Shown piece after piece: positions 45,102-57,041 of a stretch of 64,000 bases of DNA. Source of the stretch: Misgurnus anguillicaudatus (taxonomy: Eukaryota; Chordata; Actinopteri; Cypriniformes; Cobitidae). Within the stretch, counting starts at the first letter, position 1. Each line of letters starts with the position of its first letter. The stretch spans positions 33,747,001 through 33,811,000 of the forward strand of contig NC_073340.2 of NCBI RefSeq assembly GCF_027580225.2. Direction: 5' to 3'. Below the pieces are notes generated by a model. That model was given only the letters and a program-made list of their open reading frames with translations. It was not told where the DNA came from and searched no databases. The position numbers and the translations under genes are program-made.

Positions 45102-46231
45102 CAGGCCCGGATTAACACAATGTAGGGTGACCACATTTGAAGTAACCCCCCCATATTTTATTTCAAAAGACTCATATACATCAAAAGGAAGCCTACGATA
45201 TATCTGCAAAATACTGTATAGATGTCTTTTAAATTAGCCATAGCGATTCCCTGTGCTGATCTTAGGTCAGCAGCTACAGTAAATACCAGTGGTTGCCGGT
45301 GACTTCTTTTTTCGCTCGATGCGAAGTTCGTCACAACATGTATGTAGCATGTCATGTGTGTGGTTCCCTTTTTCAAAATATGTGTCCTATGTGCATCACA
45401 TGCCTTGTCAAAATAAGTGCCTGCTGCAGATGCATCTAAAAGGTTTATAATAAAAGAAACGCCCGCGTTTGCCAGATACTCGCATAACTCATAATGACCC
45501 TGCACCTTCTTGTGGTTCTAAGTGAGATGTGTTAAGGTGTGTTCAACATCATGTGGGGATGTCTGCATAAAACTTTCGGTAAATTAACTGAGCACATGGT
45601 GACATAAAGCAATTGATGCAATGAGTGGTAAAACCCAGGCCGCGCATTCGGTTTTTGAAACGTGTACCCCGTGCCGCCTACCACCCACAACCCACCTCGC
45701 AAAATGCCACCCAATGCAGCTGCCCATGTTGCCCATGCCTAAATCCACATGAAGCCGGTGCTTCCCCTATCCGATAATTTTTTAATCCTTTTTTACCCTC
45801 CGTAAACACAGAGTCATCCGAAGAAATGTTTAATATGTGAATTAATGGCAGAAACAATGCCAACGATGCCTTAAGGTACGTGTCGTAGTGAGGATGCACG
45901 TGTCATCGCAATAGGTTCCTTTCAGATCTTTCTTTACAGACTTTTCTGTGTATTTTCCGTAATCTGTGTGAGGGCTAAAATGGGCTAAAATATACAGATT
46001 TGCATGGGTGCCTGTTTCAGATTTTTCCACTCTGGGACCTGGTTTAAAAAATAGCAGATTCAGGCTCCAAAAATGGCAGATTTGTTTGTACGAAATGCTG
46101 ATTTGATAAAAAAACATTTAGTATACATGTAAACGCGGCTCTGTGTGGACAGGCTCTCCAAAACGTATTACTACTATTGGCTGGTGCCCGAGGGCACTCG
46201 CCCAATCTCGACTATGGATAATTTGGCCCTG
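45102..46231. mobile_element. 1.13-kb hAT-type non-autonomous element
   Basis: Ends CAGGCCCGGATTA and TAATTTGGCCCTG are inverted with a few mismatches and are flanked by a perfect 8-bp duplication ATTATAAT (45094-45101 and 46232-46239). CAG-starting ends with an 8-bp duplication define hAT elements. Open frames inside, up to 115 codons, show no hAT dimerisation or RNase H-like core. Confidence 0.82.
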
Positions 46232-46322
46232 ATTATAATATTCATATTTAAAGCAATTTTATTCCTGATGTTTAAAAGTTTTTATATTTTGTCTTTAGAT
46301 ATTTTTTGTCTTTAGACTTTAA

Positions 46323-46640
46323 AGGAATAGTTCACCCAAAAATGAAAATTCTGTCATCATTTACTCAATCTCATGCTGTTACAAACCTCAAAAAATTTCT
46401 TTGTTCTGATGAACACAACGGAAGATATTTTGAGAAATGTTTGTAACCAAACCGTTCATGGACCCGATTTACTTTCATAGTATTCTTTTTTCCTACTATG
46501 ACAGTGGAAGGGGTCCACAAACAGTTTGGTTACAATCAATCACTTTGTGTTCATTAGAGCAAAGACATTTATGTAGGTTTGTAACAACATGAGAGTGAGT
46601 AAATGATGACAGAATCTTCATTTTTTGGTGAATTATCTCT
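46323..46640. mobile_element. TTAA-flanked palindromic element A
   Basis: Ends AGGAATAGTTCACCCAAAAA and TTTTTTGGTGAATTATCTCT are inverted, with TTAA at 46319-46322 and 46641-46644. Arms also share CTGTCATCATTTACTCA and GAGTAAATGATGACAG. This matches a very common cyprinid repeat by recall. Confidence 0.85.
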
Positions 46641-46644
46641 TTAA

Positions 46645-47071
46645 TGAAATAGTTCAACCCCCAAAAAAGAAAAACACTTTGTCAACATTTTAAAAAGTGT
46701 CTCTGATCATACTAAAAAAAACTTCTGGACATCGGTTGCACATAATTAAATTAGGTTTTCTTAAAATGAAATTAACATTAATTAAAATTAATTTAATTAA
46801 AAATAAACTTGATTCACTCATGTTGAACTGGTGTACATAATTAAATTACTTTGATCCAACATTTTTGTAAAGAAAAAATAATTTTAAGAAAACTTAATTC
46901 AATCATGATTTTTTTTCAGTGCACAATCAGCTTTCATTGTATTTAAAATTACATTACAGTACAAAACATATAATTGCATGTTTTTTCTTTCTTTCACAAA
47001 TATTTGTGTTTGGGATGACATGGTTTGGGGGTGAGTAAAATCGCATTTTTATTTAGTGGTGAACTGTCCCT
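46645..47071. mobile_element. TTAA-flanked palindromic element B, abutting A
   Basis: Starts TGAAATAGTTCAACCC directly after the TTAA that ends element A, and ends GTGGTGAACTGTCCCT before TTAA (47072-47075). It is a second copy of the same family. A foreign AT-rich segment, about 46715-46922 and ending TTTTTTTTCAGTG, interrupts it. Confidence 0.75.
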
Positions 47072-47079
47072 TTAACCCT

Positions 47080-48120
47080 AAGTTTCATTTTATCTGTCTG
47101 ATAAAGTGTTGATTTTATAAAATGCCAAAAAAACATCATCAAAAACCCATTTATAGTTTTCGTCTCTCTCCTGTCACCCAAACATGTCAGTTTATTTATT
47201 TATATTTTTATTGTGAAAATATTTATGTTGTGATGTGGGGAAAAAGAGGATGACAGAGGTGATGAAGAGCAAAATGAATCATCTGTAAAAATCGGATTTT
47301 TACTTTCATTGTAAAAAAGTGTCTTTTAAAAGGTAACCGAAGAAAACATCCTTATTAAAGTGCCAAAATTCCCAGGACGCTTTGTTTTGACACAAACTTG
47401 CGTGATAATGTGATCAAGTGCATTATCAAAGTGTGACTAAACACGGGGGTTGCACATATTTTCCATGAAATTGCCTCATTATTATGTTTTGCCAATATTG
47501 AAGTTATGTATCGTTGACTGTTCATTAAATATAGCAGAAATGATCAACAGTCATTTCCCATCGTCCTTGGGGCTCTGCCGACATCCTAATGATGTTGTTT
47601 TAATGACTGAACCCGGTCTCATAGGAATTTACCCTAATTTAAGAGTCATCTTTGGGATGATTATTATTTCATAGCTTTCAGACATTCAGGTAAATGTCAT
47701 ATGTTTATGCAGCCACTTGGTTACAGAATATGCAACCAGTTGGTTAAAGAAAACTATGCTTAAATTATACATAAAGTAACAATCACAAACATGAGTTTTT
47801 AACATTTTTTGTGTTTAAGTTTATCAAATAGGGTAGAATTACAGTCACAATGATATTTTTCTTTTTTAATTCCTTCACTTAGCTCGGGATAAACATGCAT
47901 CACTCTATTATTATTATTATAATCAGCTAATGTTTATTCATTCAATATTAATGCATTTCAATGTCACAAGGTCAAGTGTTAAACATGTTTTTAGTGTTTT
48001 TTCTTCTTCTTACACTTTCACATGGCCCAGGTTACAAATATTGTAATATAATTCATTAAAACAGTAGCTATGCTATTCCACAACACTTAAGGTCCCTTTG
48101 TTGTTTATTATTTCTATTAC
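47080..48120. other. Unique sequence; part 47380-47680 enhancer-like
   Basis: 47380-47680 is more complex (CTTGCGTGATAATGTGATCA, ATGATCAACAGTCATTTCCC). The rest is AT-rich. No gene. Confidence 0.28.
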
Positions 48121-48680
48121 TCAATACATGTAGATGATGCACAGTTAACATGGCTACTAAGGCAAATATGACCTTTCTTTCACTGTGTTTATGTATCAGC
48201 ATGTGCAATATCAGTCACATCTCCTACAGTCTGTGTCTATAGGAAAGCCATAGGGGTCCTTTCAGCCAAATGAGTGACATAGGGGGTCTCTGTTTCTACC
48301 TTTCAACACAACCGACAGCCTTCACTGTTATTTTATATCTGAGGCTCATTAAAATGAACAGAGAAAACCACAGAGTCGCTCCTTTTGTTGCGAATTCTGC
48401 TCGACTGAATGCCAAGCGTTTTAAGTCAGTGTGAAAAACCCATTTAATCGGACGTGTTTAGAGTGAGACGGGATATTCAACAAGAAATTTACATTGTTTC
48501 ATTTTTTCTATTAGATATTAATTGGAAGGTGAGAAGCAGGTGTGAGAGAAAAGTAAAAAAAGACTAAAGAGAACTAAAAGGTATTAAAGTTGAAACAATT
48601 GTATATGGTATTGTTATTATTATCATTATTTGAAATAACCCGCATTGTGAATATTATTATGAAAATTGGCTGCACTTTCT
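48120..48680. promoter_or_regulatory. Candidate conserved noncoding sequence
   Basis: Complex at 48240-48560 (GAGGCTCATTAAAATGAACA, CATTTAATCGGACGTGTTTA). No coding signal. Confidence 0.28.
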
Positions 48681-48687
48681 TAATATA

Positions 48688-48868
48688 CACTGTCAAAATA
48701 TGTACCCTAGCTGTCACTAGGGCGGTACCCTTTCAAAAGTATAGCTTGTATCTAAAGATTTCATATTAGCACCTCAGAGGTATACATTGGTACCAAATGT
48801 AAATGTTTTTGAAGGGTACCGCGCCAGTGACAGCTGAGTACATATTTCAACCATATGTTTTTCTGAGA
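48688..48868. mobile_element. GTACC-family element, best-kept copy
   Basis: Starts CACTGTCAAAATATGTACCC after TA (48686-48687). Mirror motifs AGCTGTCACTAGGGCGGTAC and GTACCGCGCCAGTGACAGCT face each other around an AGGTATACATTGGTACC centre. Confidence 0.62.
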
Positions 48869-48962
48869 GAATATACAGTTTAGCAAAAGGGGTTAAAGAT
48901 TTTAATTAAAAGTCAATTTAGTTTAATTCATAGTTTTGCAATAAGGCCATTCTATATATTTG

Positions 48963-50366
48963 AAGAGTTTGGTTCCAAAACACGCTAAACGCCATAAAAA
49001 AAAGTTACCATCAAAATCAGTATTGTATGGAGCCCATAAAGTTTAGTTTCGCGTGTTCATGCAATAGTTTTGCGTATGCGAAACTAAACTTTATTTAATG
49101 TTTCTGCATGCTCATGTGAAACTTTTATGTGCTCACGTGAAAACTTCATGTGCAGATTTTTTTTAAAGTTTAGTTTGGCGCGCACACGTGAAACTATTGC
49201 GTGTGCACGTGAAACTATCGCGTTTAGTTTCTCGCTCGCACGTGAAATTATCACTTGCGCACGTGAAAGCGAAAGTTTCATGTGCGCACACGAAAGTTTC
49301 ACGTGCGCGTGCAAAACTAAACTTTTAAAAAAAATCTGCACATGAAGTTCTCAAAAAACTTCTTTTTACTCCAATGTCACTTTAGGGGCTTGGTAGTATT
49401 GTATCTGGTCAGTATTAAAAAGTAAATTCTTAATTTTATGCAAAATCCGATATCCGCTGTGTTAGTCATCTTTTCTCACTTTTTTCCAAACCCACGACAA
49501 ACGGCTTTCCTTCTTATCTGCAGAATACAATAAATCCACTTAACCAATCACAGCGCACCATTCCACGCATTGTAAACAACAATGGCGGCGCGTTGAATAC
49601 ACACGGAATCCTAGTTTTCCTCATTTACTTTGTACTTCGTGGTCAACAAACAAAACAAAACCAAAATAGTAATTTTGATGGCGTTGATAAACCTGTGGTG
49701 GATTTCTGTGACGGGAAAGAAACGTAATCCATCAAAATCTAATAATTTACGTGAGATACACTCGGGCAAAGGAAAAATACCGGCTGTTGCTTATTCTTAC
49801 ACGACCGCATCAAGCTTCTGTCATGCTAACACGTTGACCCCAGGGGATATTATAAAAAACTTTCCATTATTTTCTCAAAGTCAACTAAAATCGAGCAGGA
49901 CCAAAATATTTTACAACTGATCGCTGTCAAAAAGTTCAACGACGACGTCCCAAGGATGATGTCAGAAACAATGACAGTGTTCTTAATATGACAAAGTAAG
50001 TGTTTTGATTAATGCCATTAATGTTTATTTTTGAATCAGTGTGTACCACTAGTCAACTAAATGAATATAACATGGCAAAGATGAATGCACATTTATATAT
50101 TCATTCAATAGATTTATAGCATTTTGAAAAAAAAAAACTTGTCATAGATTTATTGCATTTTGCGGTAAAAAGTAATCAGTTTTATATTAAATGTTTGAAA
50201 ATCTTACTATGGATTATGATTTTTAATGTTATAATAACTTAAAGATGCTATGGGAAAGTTTGTAACAGAAAATAATGTTTTTTATCTTGTCACTTTCGTG
50301 GTATAGAAAATACATTTTTACCCAAATGAGTCAAAATTGATTTATTGGGTTTTGGAACAAACTCTT
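48963..50366. mobile_element. 1.4-kb DNA element hosting the CACGTG element
   Basis: Left end AAGAGTTTGGTTCCAAAAC and right end GTTTTGGAACAAACTCTT are inverted, differing by one base. A CACGTG-rich element with its own 9-bp duplication is inserted at 49028-49394. The 96-codon frame at 49630-49920 (basic, with KSSRTKIFYN) has no domain I recognise. Confidence 0.6.
49028..49394. mobile_element. CACGTG-rich MULE-like element, copy 2
   Basis: Flanked by a perfect 9-bp duplication AGTATTGTA (49019-49027 and 49395-49403). The left end (TGGAGCCC) is shortened against copy 1; the right end (TTTAGGGGCTTGGT) is intact. The inside repeats AAACTATCGCGTTTAGTTTC and CGTGCGCACACGAAAGTTTC motifs and has at least six CACGTG sites. 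Confidence 0.78.
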
Positions 50367-50369
50367 AAT

Positions 50370-50720
50370 TTCATGATATTTATTTGCTTATATAAGTATA
50401 TTAATTTGCTGTAAAGCTGGTTTGCAGCAATGCAAAATTGTGAAATACACCATAGAAATAAATTTGAATAGAATTAAAGTGAATAGTTGTCAGCTTGTCA
50501 TGTGATCTCAAAATGGCGACACCCTTAAATAGACAGACACCGTGAAGAATAACATCATGTAACTTGATTTTTCATCAATTTCAAGTGTACATAATTTCAT
50601 GTCTTAATATGATTTATATGAAATATTTAAACTTTGCATAAGTCATTTTCGGCTTTAAGCCAAGCTGGCAGCAAATAAAAAAAGTCAGACTGTTTCAAAA
50701 ATCAGTAGGATTTGATGTTG
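50370..50720. other. Unique AT-rich sequence
   Basis: No supported feature. Confidence 0.3.
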
Positions 50721-51190
50721 TACGAAAGCCCAGTGCGCAAAGATTCCCGTCAGCTCGCTGATGAACCAATCTAATTAAAAATAAGAGACAATGTCTGCGT
50801 CCAAAGGGGCTGCTGGAGATAAAGGCAGCAATGTATGCCAACAGCCGTTTGGAACCACGCGGTTAATGAGCTCAGAGTTAGAGGAGCAGTGAGGTGAAGA
50901 GGAGCGGTGCGCGACAGAGACCGCCGAGATGCTCCTCAAGGGGGGGAACAGAGTCGGGTAAGAGGGAAGGGGGCATTTTGGAGAGACAGGGGTCAGTTGT
51001 GGTAATAGAATCCTGCCCCGTGCAGGCCCTCTTGAGCAAATACGATAGCGGTGAGGTGAGCAGCTCTCTTCCGAGGGGCTTCGCGTACCGGTCCGAGGCG
51101 CAAACCAGCAGGTTATGCATTTATTATTGCCATTAATGCACGCTAATGCGCCGCTGTTTATATTCATGAATACACCGTATTAATCCAGAC
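50720..51190. promoter_or_regulatory. Candidate conserved noncoding / enhancer sequence
   Basis: Balanced, complex sequence: CCAATCTAATTAAAAATAAG (50767), TGGAGATAAAGGCAGCAATG (50813), CACGCGGTTAATGAGCTCAG (50857) and AATGCACGCTAATGCGCC (51135). Three overlapping frames on both strands (130 codons at most) are a by-product of balanced GC. It is among the better enhancer candidates here. Confidence 0.38.
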
Positions 51191-51420
51191 AGGGTCACTC
51201 CACAATAAAACACACTTCACCTTTTCAATTTGAGTTTAAATGTGAAAGTGAGTGCGTGTATGTGTGAGCAAATTTAATTACGGGAAGTTGATTTTCTGAT
51301 ATGGGTGATGTTCGGTTTTTATTTTGCCTTGTTAGTATGCAGAACTGATTTAAAGAATTTTAAAGTAGCTTCATAAAAACGTTAAAAAGTAGTTAAAAAG
51401 TAAATATTTTTGCTAACTCA

Positions 51421-52560
51421 CATGCCTGACATGGCTAATCCGTAATAATTTGTATAACCACACAAAAACATATGTTTTTGTATGATTTACTTTCGCCCCT
51501 GTGATGTTGGGGTTAGGGTTTGATTACTGTTTTTATGATAATTGTACGCTTTGTACGATTCACTTCGTACACATTCATTTTTATGAATTTATGGGAATTT
51601 GTACGTATTTGACGAAGGGGCTTTTCTGTAATAATTCATACAACCACAAAAAAACATATGTTTTTTTTAACGATTTACTTTTGCCCCTGTGATGTTGGGG
51701 TTAGGGTTTAATTACTGTTTTTATGATAATCATACGCTTTGTACGATTTGCGTCGTACAAATTCATTTTTATGAATTTATGGGAATTTGTACGAATTTGA
51801 CGAGGGGGCTTTTCCGTAAGAATTCATACAACCACAAAAAAACATATGTTTTTTTTAACGATTTACTTTCGCCCCTGTGATGTTGGGGTTAGGGTTTAAT
51901 TTGTGTTTTTATGATAATCATACGCTTTGTACGATTCGCATCGTACAAATTCCTTTGTTATGAATTTATGGGAATTTGTACGAATTTGACGAGGGGGCTT
52001 TTCCGTAATAATTCATACAACCACAAAAAAACACATGTTTTTTATTTTACGATTTACTTTCGCCCCTGTGATGTTGGGGTTAGGGTTTAATTACTGTTTT
52101 TATGATAATCGTACGCTTTGTACGATTCACTTCGTACAAATTCATTTTTATGAATTTATGGGAATTTGTACGTATTTGACGAGGGGGCTTTTCCGTAATA
52201 ATTCATACAACCAAAAAAAAAACATATGGTTTTTTTATGATTTACTTTCGCCCCTGTGATGTTGGGGTTAGGGTTTAATTACTGTTTTTATGATAATCGT
52301 ACGCTTTGTAAGATTTGCGTCGTACAAATTCATTTTTATGAATTTATGGGAATTTGTACATTTTTGATGTAATTCATACAACCACATAAAAACATATGGG
52401 GTTTTTTTCGATTTATTTCACCCCTGTGATGTTGTGGATAGGGGTCGCGTTTCATTATTTTTTGTTTTATGATAATCGTATGTTTTATTACGATTCACCT
52501 CGTGCAAATTTATTCGAATTAGCCAAGTCGTCAAAGACGTACGTGAAATCAGGCTGGATT
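51421..52560. repeat. 188-bp tandem array of the CAGCCTGAT/TACGAA family, inverted relative to 17 kb
   Basis: The anchor GTTGGGGTTAGGG (GTTGTGGATAGGG in the last unit) recurs at 51506, 51694, 51882, 52073, 52261 and 52431, with steps of 188, 188, 191, 188 and 170. Each unit carries GATTTACTTTCGCCCCTGTG and a TTCATTTTTATGAATTTATG palindrome. The right edge has GTGAAATCAGGCTGG, matching the end of the 17-kb element. Similar 63-74-codon frames in several units are repeat artefacts. Confidence 0.85.
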
Positions 52561-52900
52561 TTGTGATCAACTTTACTCGACTTGGAAATGGTAATGGTGT
52601 TTTCTTACATAACAATATTTTTATTAAAAAAATATTTGTATAATGTTTTTATGATGAAGAGGACAGTAACATCAAAGACGATTCAATATTCTACTTGAAA
52701 GCAACACATTCAATATATTTTGTTGAATAATTTTATTTGTGGACAACATCCATGTTCTTTCCAGCCAAATGAAAATATTAGTAAGCTTCAATGTGGCCAG
52801 TAAATTGTATGTCACGTCAACCGGCCTAACACACCAATAAAAGTTTTTTGACAAATGACACCGAATATTATGCACACACAGTATATAGTTCATACAGTAG
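52560..52900. other. Unique AT-rich sequence
   Basis: No supported feature. Confidence 0.3.
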
Positions 52901-53900
52901 CCTCCTGATTACGGTTTCAAATTGACTTTTCGGTCCATGATCTACTGTGCCGTCTACCTCTAGATATAATACAGAAAGAGAAATTGCAGCCATACGTAAG
53001 TTTATGAACGTATACGTGAGGTTACGGTGAGATGCGGGGCTCTGTAATCGTCTCGCTCCTTCTCATTACATTCTGCATATGTTCCTAGATGTCAGGCTGA
53101 AATTGATCTGTTTCCTCCATTGAAAACGCCCGTGCCGACATCTCAGGTGATGACACATAAACTACAATCTCGCCAAACAATAATGATGCTTATCACTCAC
53201 GGTCGCCCGTTGAGCTTATGAGGAAATAAATATATATCTCTGTCCTCGGCCATTATTGGAAGTCAGAAAACATAGATCTTTTTTGTGGCTCTGATAATTC
53301 ACTCCCAGCCTGGAGATGGATGACATGAAAAAGTCCATAAAAGATGTTACCTCTGGATTTCAGCCCCTGTGATTTATCTCGCAGCTTCATCAAGATATTT
53401 TTTCTCAAGAAAAAAAAAAACAAAGCAAATCAGCGAGGGTAGCTGGAGCTCTCTCTCTTTACGCCACACTCCATAAGTTTCAGGGTTTCTATACGTTGGC
53501 ACACGATGCTCTTTATCTCTGTTTGGTCTAAAGGGCTTTAATGAGTCTCGGTTAGCGGCAGGAGAGGAAGAATCTGTCTTACGTTAACTGACCTATGTGA
53601 CCGTACGTGTCAGTTACTCGCTTTACTGCGATAATTACCACAACCATCAGATCGACTCTCTGTGAAAATGACCAGGTTTTTTATTCACTAATTTCCCATC
53701 CAATTTATATCAGACTGCTGCTTACTCTAACTCGCCTTTGAATGCATGTATTTTTTCTGTGTTTATTGTACATGCAAATTAATTTATCCTCTTGTTTGTG
53801 AATTGTGACAAAGAAAGGCTCATTTCGGCATTAAAGTTAAGGGCCAGGGCTTTGTGTTTTCTTTGTAATTATCCTGCTAGTCTTTGGCATGAATCGAAAA
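52900..53900. promoter_or_regulatory. Candidate conserved noncoding cluster
   Basis: Several complex stretches: 53000-53230 (CATTGAAAACGCCCGTGCCG, AAACAATAATGATGCTTATC), 53235-53400 (GGCCATTATTGGAAGTCAG, CCCCTGTGATTTATCTCGC) and 53440-53700. No coding or repeat signal. Confidence 0.36.
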
Positions 53901-54298
53901 CATTTTTAGTCATAATTGTAACTTCCCTTACTGTATATCAAAGGCGCGTTCATTATTAGTATCATTTCACTTTATTCCCAGAAGTCCACTTATAGTGTTA
54001 GATAAATTTTGTGCACCAAAACAAACATAATTAAGTTTTTCCTGACCATTTTCTCTCTGACCCTTAGAATTTAAAGGGCCATAAAGGCCACTCTGCCTTT
54101 AAGACATCTACATAAATGCCCTTTTTACATGTGAAATAAGTCATTATGCTTTTTTACACTTGCTTAACCACATCACCCTTAAATATGGGTTGGGATAAAT
54201 TTACAAAACAATTTGATGTGCCATTACGATTAGACCAAAATAATCAAGAACTTGATCAACTTCATTTGCACATTGCCACAGAGATCACCAACTCTTAC
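53900..54298. other. Unique AT-rich sequence
   Basis: No supported feature. Confidence 0.3.
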
Positions 54299-55533
54299 GG
54301 CCCTATTTTAACGATCTAAGCGCATTGTCTAAAGCGCCCAGCGTAAGTCTAAATGGGCGTGTCCGAATCCACTTTTGCTAATTTAGCGACGGGAAAAATG
54401 GTTTGTGCGCCGAGCGCATGGTCGAAAAGGGTTGGTCCTATTGTAATGGGTGTGTTTTGGGCGTAACGTGCAATAAACCAATGAGAGTCTCAGCTCTCAT
54501 CCCCTTTAAAAGTCTGTTGCGCTGGCGCTATGTTTAATCCCTATTTCAATAACGGACTTTGTAAACTGAAAAACTAAGCGGAGGAAGAAGATCCCCAGTT
54601 TAAGATTAATGTTAAATAATTGTGTTGTTTTTTCACTTGTATTGAAATTGTTATTTTTTTATTAAAACCTTTAAAAATCGTTTCCTTTTAGTCATGGAAG
54701 TAAAAAAGCAGGCTTGTAATTGCTTAAAATGTATGGATATCCAATATCATCAAAAAATAATTTACAAGTATGTAAGATAAGGTTTGTACTCTAAAAATAC
54801 TATATTTGTAACAAACAGGAGATAAAGAATTTACAAACGGCTCTCCGCACGTTTCAGCACTTGGACAGCATCACGAGTATTTTTTTAAGCATTACTTAAA
54901 AATGTTTCTCATCTCACCATATCCACAGGTACAGAGTCATCATATACAATAAATCCGTGAGGTAGCATTTAAAAAAACATTTAAAAAACAGATGCATTTG
55001 TTTAAAGCAAAGCATTTATTTATTACCAGGCTGCAGGTGAAGCTGCTCTTTGCGCCTTCTAACGTCTCATAATCGGTCCTCATTTATGTCCAAGAGACTC
55101 AATAATAATCTTTTACATTCAATCCTTTAATCTTTCATATTTAAAAGCGTTTTTGTGCTGCTGCGCATTCATGTACTATGTGATAAGCAAACCCGCATTG
55201 ACTTCTCGTTTATAGGCGCATATTACTAATGCGCTCTTTAAATAACAAAAAACATATTGCGCCATTGACTTTAGACTTTAGACCAGGTTTTTGTTGGTCA
55301 ATGGCGTAGTCTATTTTAGTTGGCTCAAAATAGCAACGCGCCAACAATGCGCCTGAACACACCTCGTTTTCAGACCAGAACGCCCATGGGCGCAAAAGGG
55401 GGCGCAAATGCATTTGCTATTTAAACAACGCAGCGCTAAACGTGAAAATTATAATTGCGCAGGGTGGAAACTAGTGAAAGACATTTGCGTCGCCCATTGC
55501 GCTGCATTGCGCCGGCTGTAAGATAGAGCCCTT
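54299..55533. mobile_element. 1.2-kb Harbinger-like element, copy 2 (inverted)
   Basis: Starts GGCCCTATTTTAACGATC and ends GGCTGTAAGATAGAGCCC, the reverse of the copy at 33466-34697. Outer GCGC-rich parts and the long AT-rich core match at length, for example CAATGAGAGTCTCAGCTCTC and TTTACAAACGGCTCTCC. Confidence 0.65.
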
Positions 55534-55535
55534 CA

Positions 55536-55929
55536 AGTCACCATGAAACAGAAGTAGCGATAGTCTTATTTTCCCTGTGGTGACGTATATCCGAGTGGAA
55601 CGGCTTTTGAAATGATAAAAGGTAGGGCTGGACTTGAATTCGTCCATCGAGAATTTACTGGATTGTTTGAAGTTGGGTCATGTTGCTATTTACTATATGT
55701 TGCGATCTTTTCCCAGACCCCACCCACCTGCCATACTGTATCATATGATAAGAAGTAAAGAGAGATTTTTCAAGGAGGAGAGGAGATTTGCGATCTCTTT
55801 GCGATTTTTGATTAAAGATTATGAGGGCACATATTTTTTTTTTATAATGAAGCTGACAGATAAGTCATTTGTAAAAAAACAAACACGATATTACAAAACA
55901 AATTGGAGTTTTTCAATTTCATTGTGACT
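55536..55929. mobile_element. TTAA-type element abutting the Harbinger-like copy
   Basis: Ends AGTCACCATGAAAC and TTTCATTGTGACT are inverted. The right flank is TTAA (55930-55933); the left flank is TTCA (55532-55535), read as a mutated TTAA. The 97-codon frame inside (55634-55927) reads the element and is not a recognisable protein. Confidence 0.55.
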
Positions 55930-56214
55930 TTAAATTTATTTTTGCTCTTATTGGATTTTCTAGTGCTTTTTTGGTCTTCTAGCAATTATATAATGTATTT
56001 GTTTGATTAATTAATTGATGTGAGCCGTGATCATAAACACCCAAGAAGATAACTACTAATGTGGAAATGCTGGTAATGCGTTTTTTTTTGTCTTGTACAA
56101 TTAAAGGGTTAAAATGTGAGAAGACACGTGTCTTTCTTTTTTAATGTTGGAAATCAAAACTTTTTGGTCTTGGAAAGGAAATTTTGAGTTCTGAAATCTA
56201 AAGTTTTCTTTAGG

Positions 56215-56880
56215 GCTGCACAATATTAAAGAAAAATGTGATATGCAATACATTGCTACAGTAAATAGTTTAATATGCAATACGATAATCGTTTTAAGGA
56301 AACACCAACAAACATGTTCTTACCTCAACTTAGATTAATTAATACATATCTATCTTTTTTCAATCCGTGCACTTTTAATCTATGTACAGTGCTTCTTGAA
56401 TGTCTTAGCATTTAGCCTAGCCCCATTCATTCCTATGGCTCCAAACTAAAATTTTATCTTGTGCCACCATACTTACTGGTGTAACTACTCATGTAACAGT
56501 CTTTAAATAGGGGAAACATGGAAGTGTTTGATGGCTTCTAAATTCATCCCTGTTTGGATCCTAAGGAATGAATGGGGCTAGGCTAAATGTTAACACATTC
56601 ATGACGCGCTGTACAAAGATTAAAAGTGCACGCATTGAAAAAATATAGGTATGTATTAATTTGTCTAAGTTGAGGTAAGAACTTAATAAAATATTGAAAA
56701 GCGGTGGTGTTTTCCTTTAAGTTTGTAAAATCAATATCCGTTATAATACAATATATAAAAAATTGATATAACTGCCATACTGTTCCACATTCATTGTGGG
56801 CAAATGCGTAAAGCATCACTGTCTCTCTCTGTCTCACCGCTCTCTATGTGCATCATCCTAAAACTTGAAATAAATATACT
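56215..56880. repeat. GGGCTGCACAATA-type repeat split by a TTAA element
   Basis: AGGGCTGCACAATATTAAAG begins a repeat of the GGGCTGCAC type. Its sequence seems to resume after 56720 (AAATCAATATCCGTTATAAT). Confidence 0.4.
56298..56716. mobile_element. TTAA-flanked palindromic element
   Basis: Ends GGAAACACCAACAAACATG and GGTGGTGTTTTCCT are inverted, with TTAA at 56294-56297 and 56717-56720. Arms share GTTCTTACCTCAACTTAG and its mirror, and CATTTAGCCTAGCCCCATTC and its mirror. No coding sequence. Confidence 0.8.
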
Positions 56881-56911
56881 TTAAATATACATAACTGTTC
56901 GAAATATCAAG

Positions 56912-57041
<130 letters not shown>

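Noticed and set aside
45102..46231. A hAT transposase gene inside the hAT-type element
   Set aside because: Frames are short, lie on the minus strand in different phases, and show no zinc finger, RNase H-like core or dimerisation region.
49630..49920. A 96-codon basic frame as a possible DNA-binding protein
   Set aside because: It lies wholly inside an inverted-repeat element and has no recognisable fold or motif. Only its composition is suggestive.
51501..52259. Three or more similar 63-74-codon frames in a row, like a small protein family
   Set aside because: Each frame repeats because the 188-bp DNA unit repeats. The units contain palindromes and have no coding bias.
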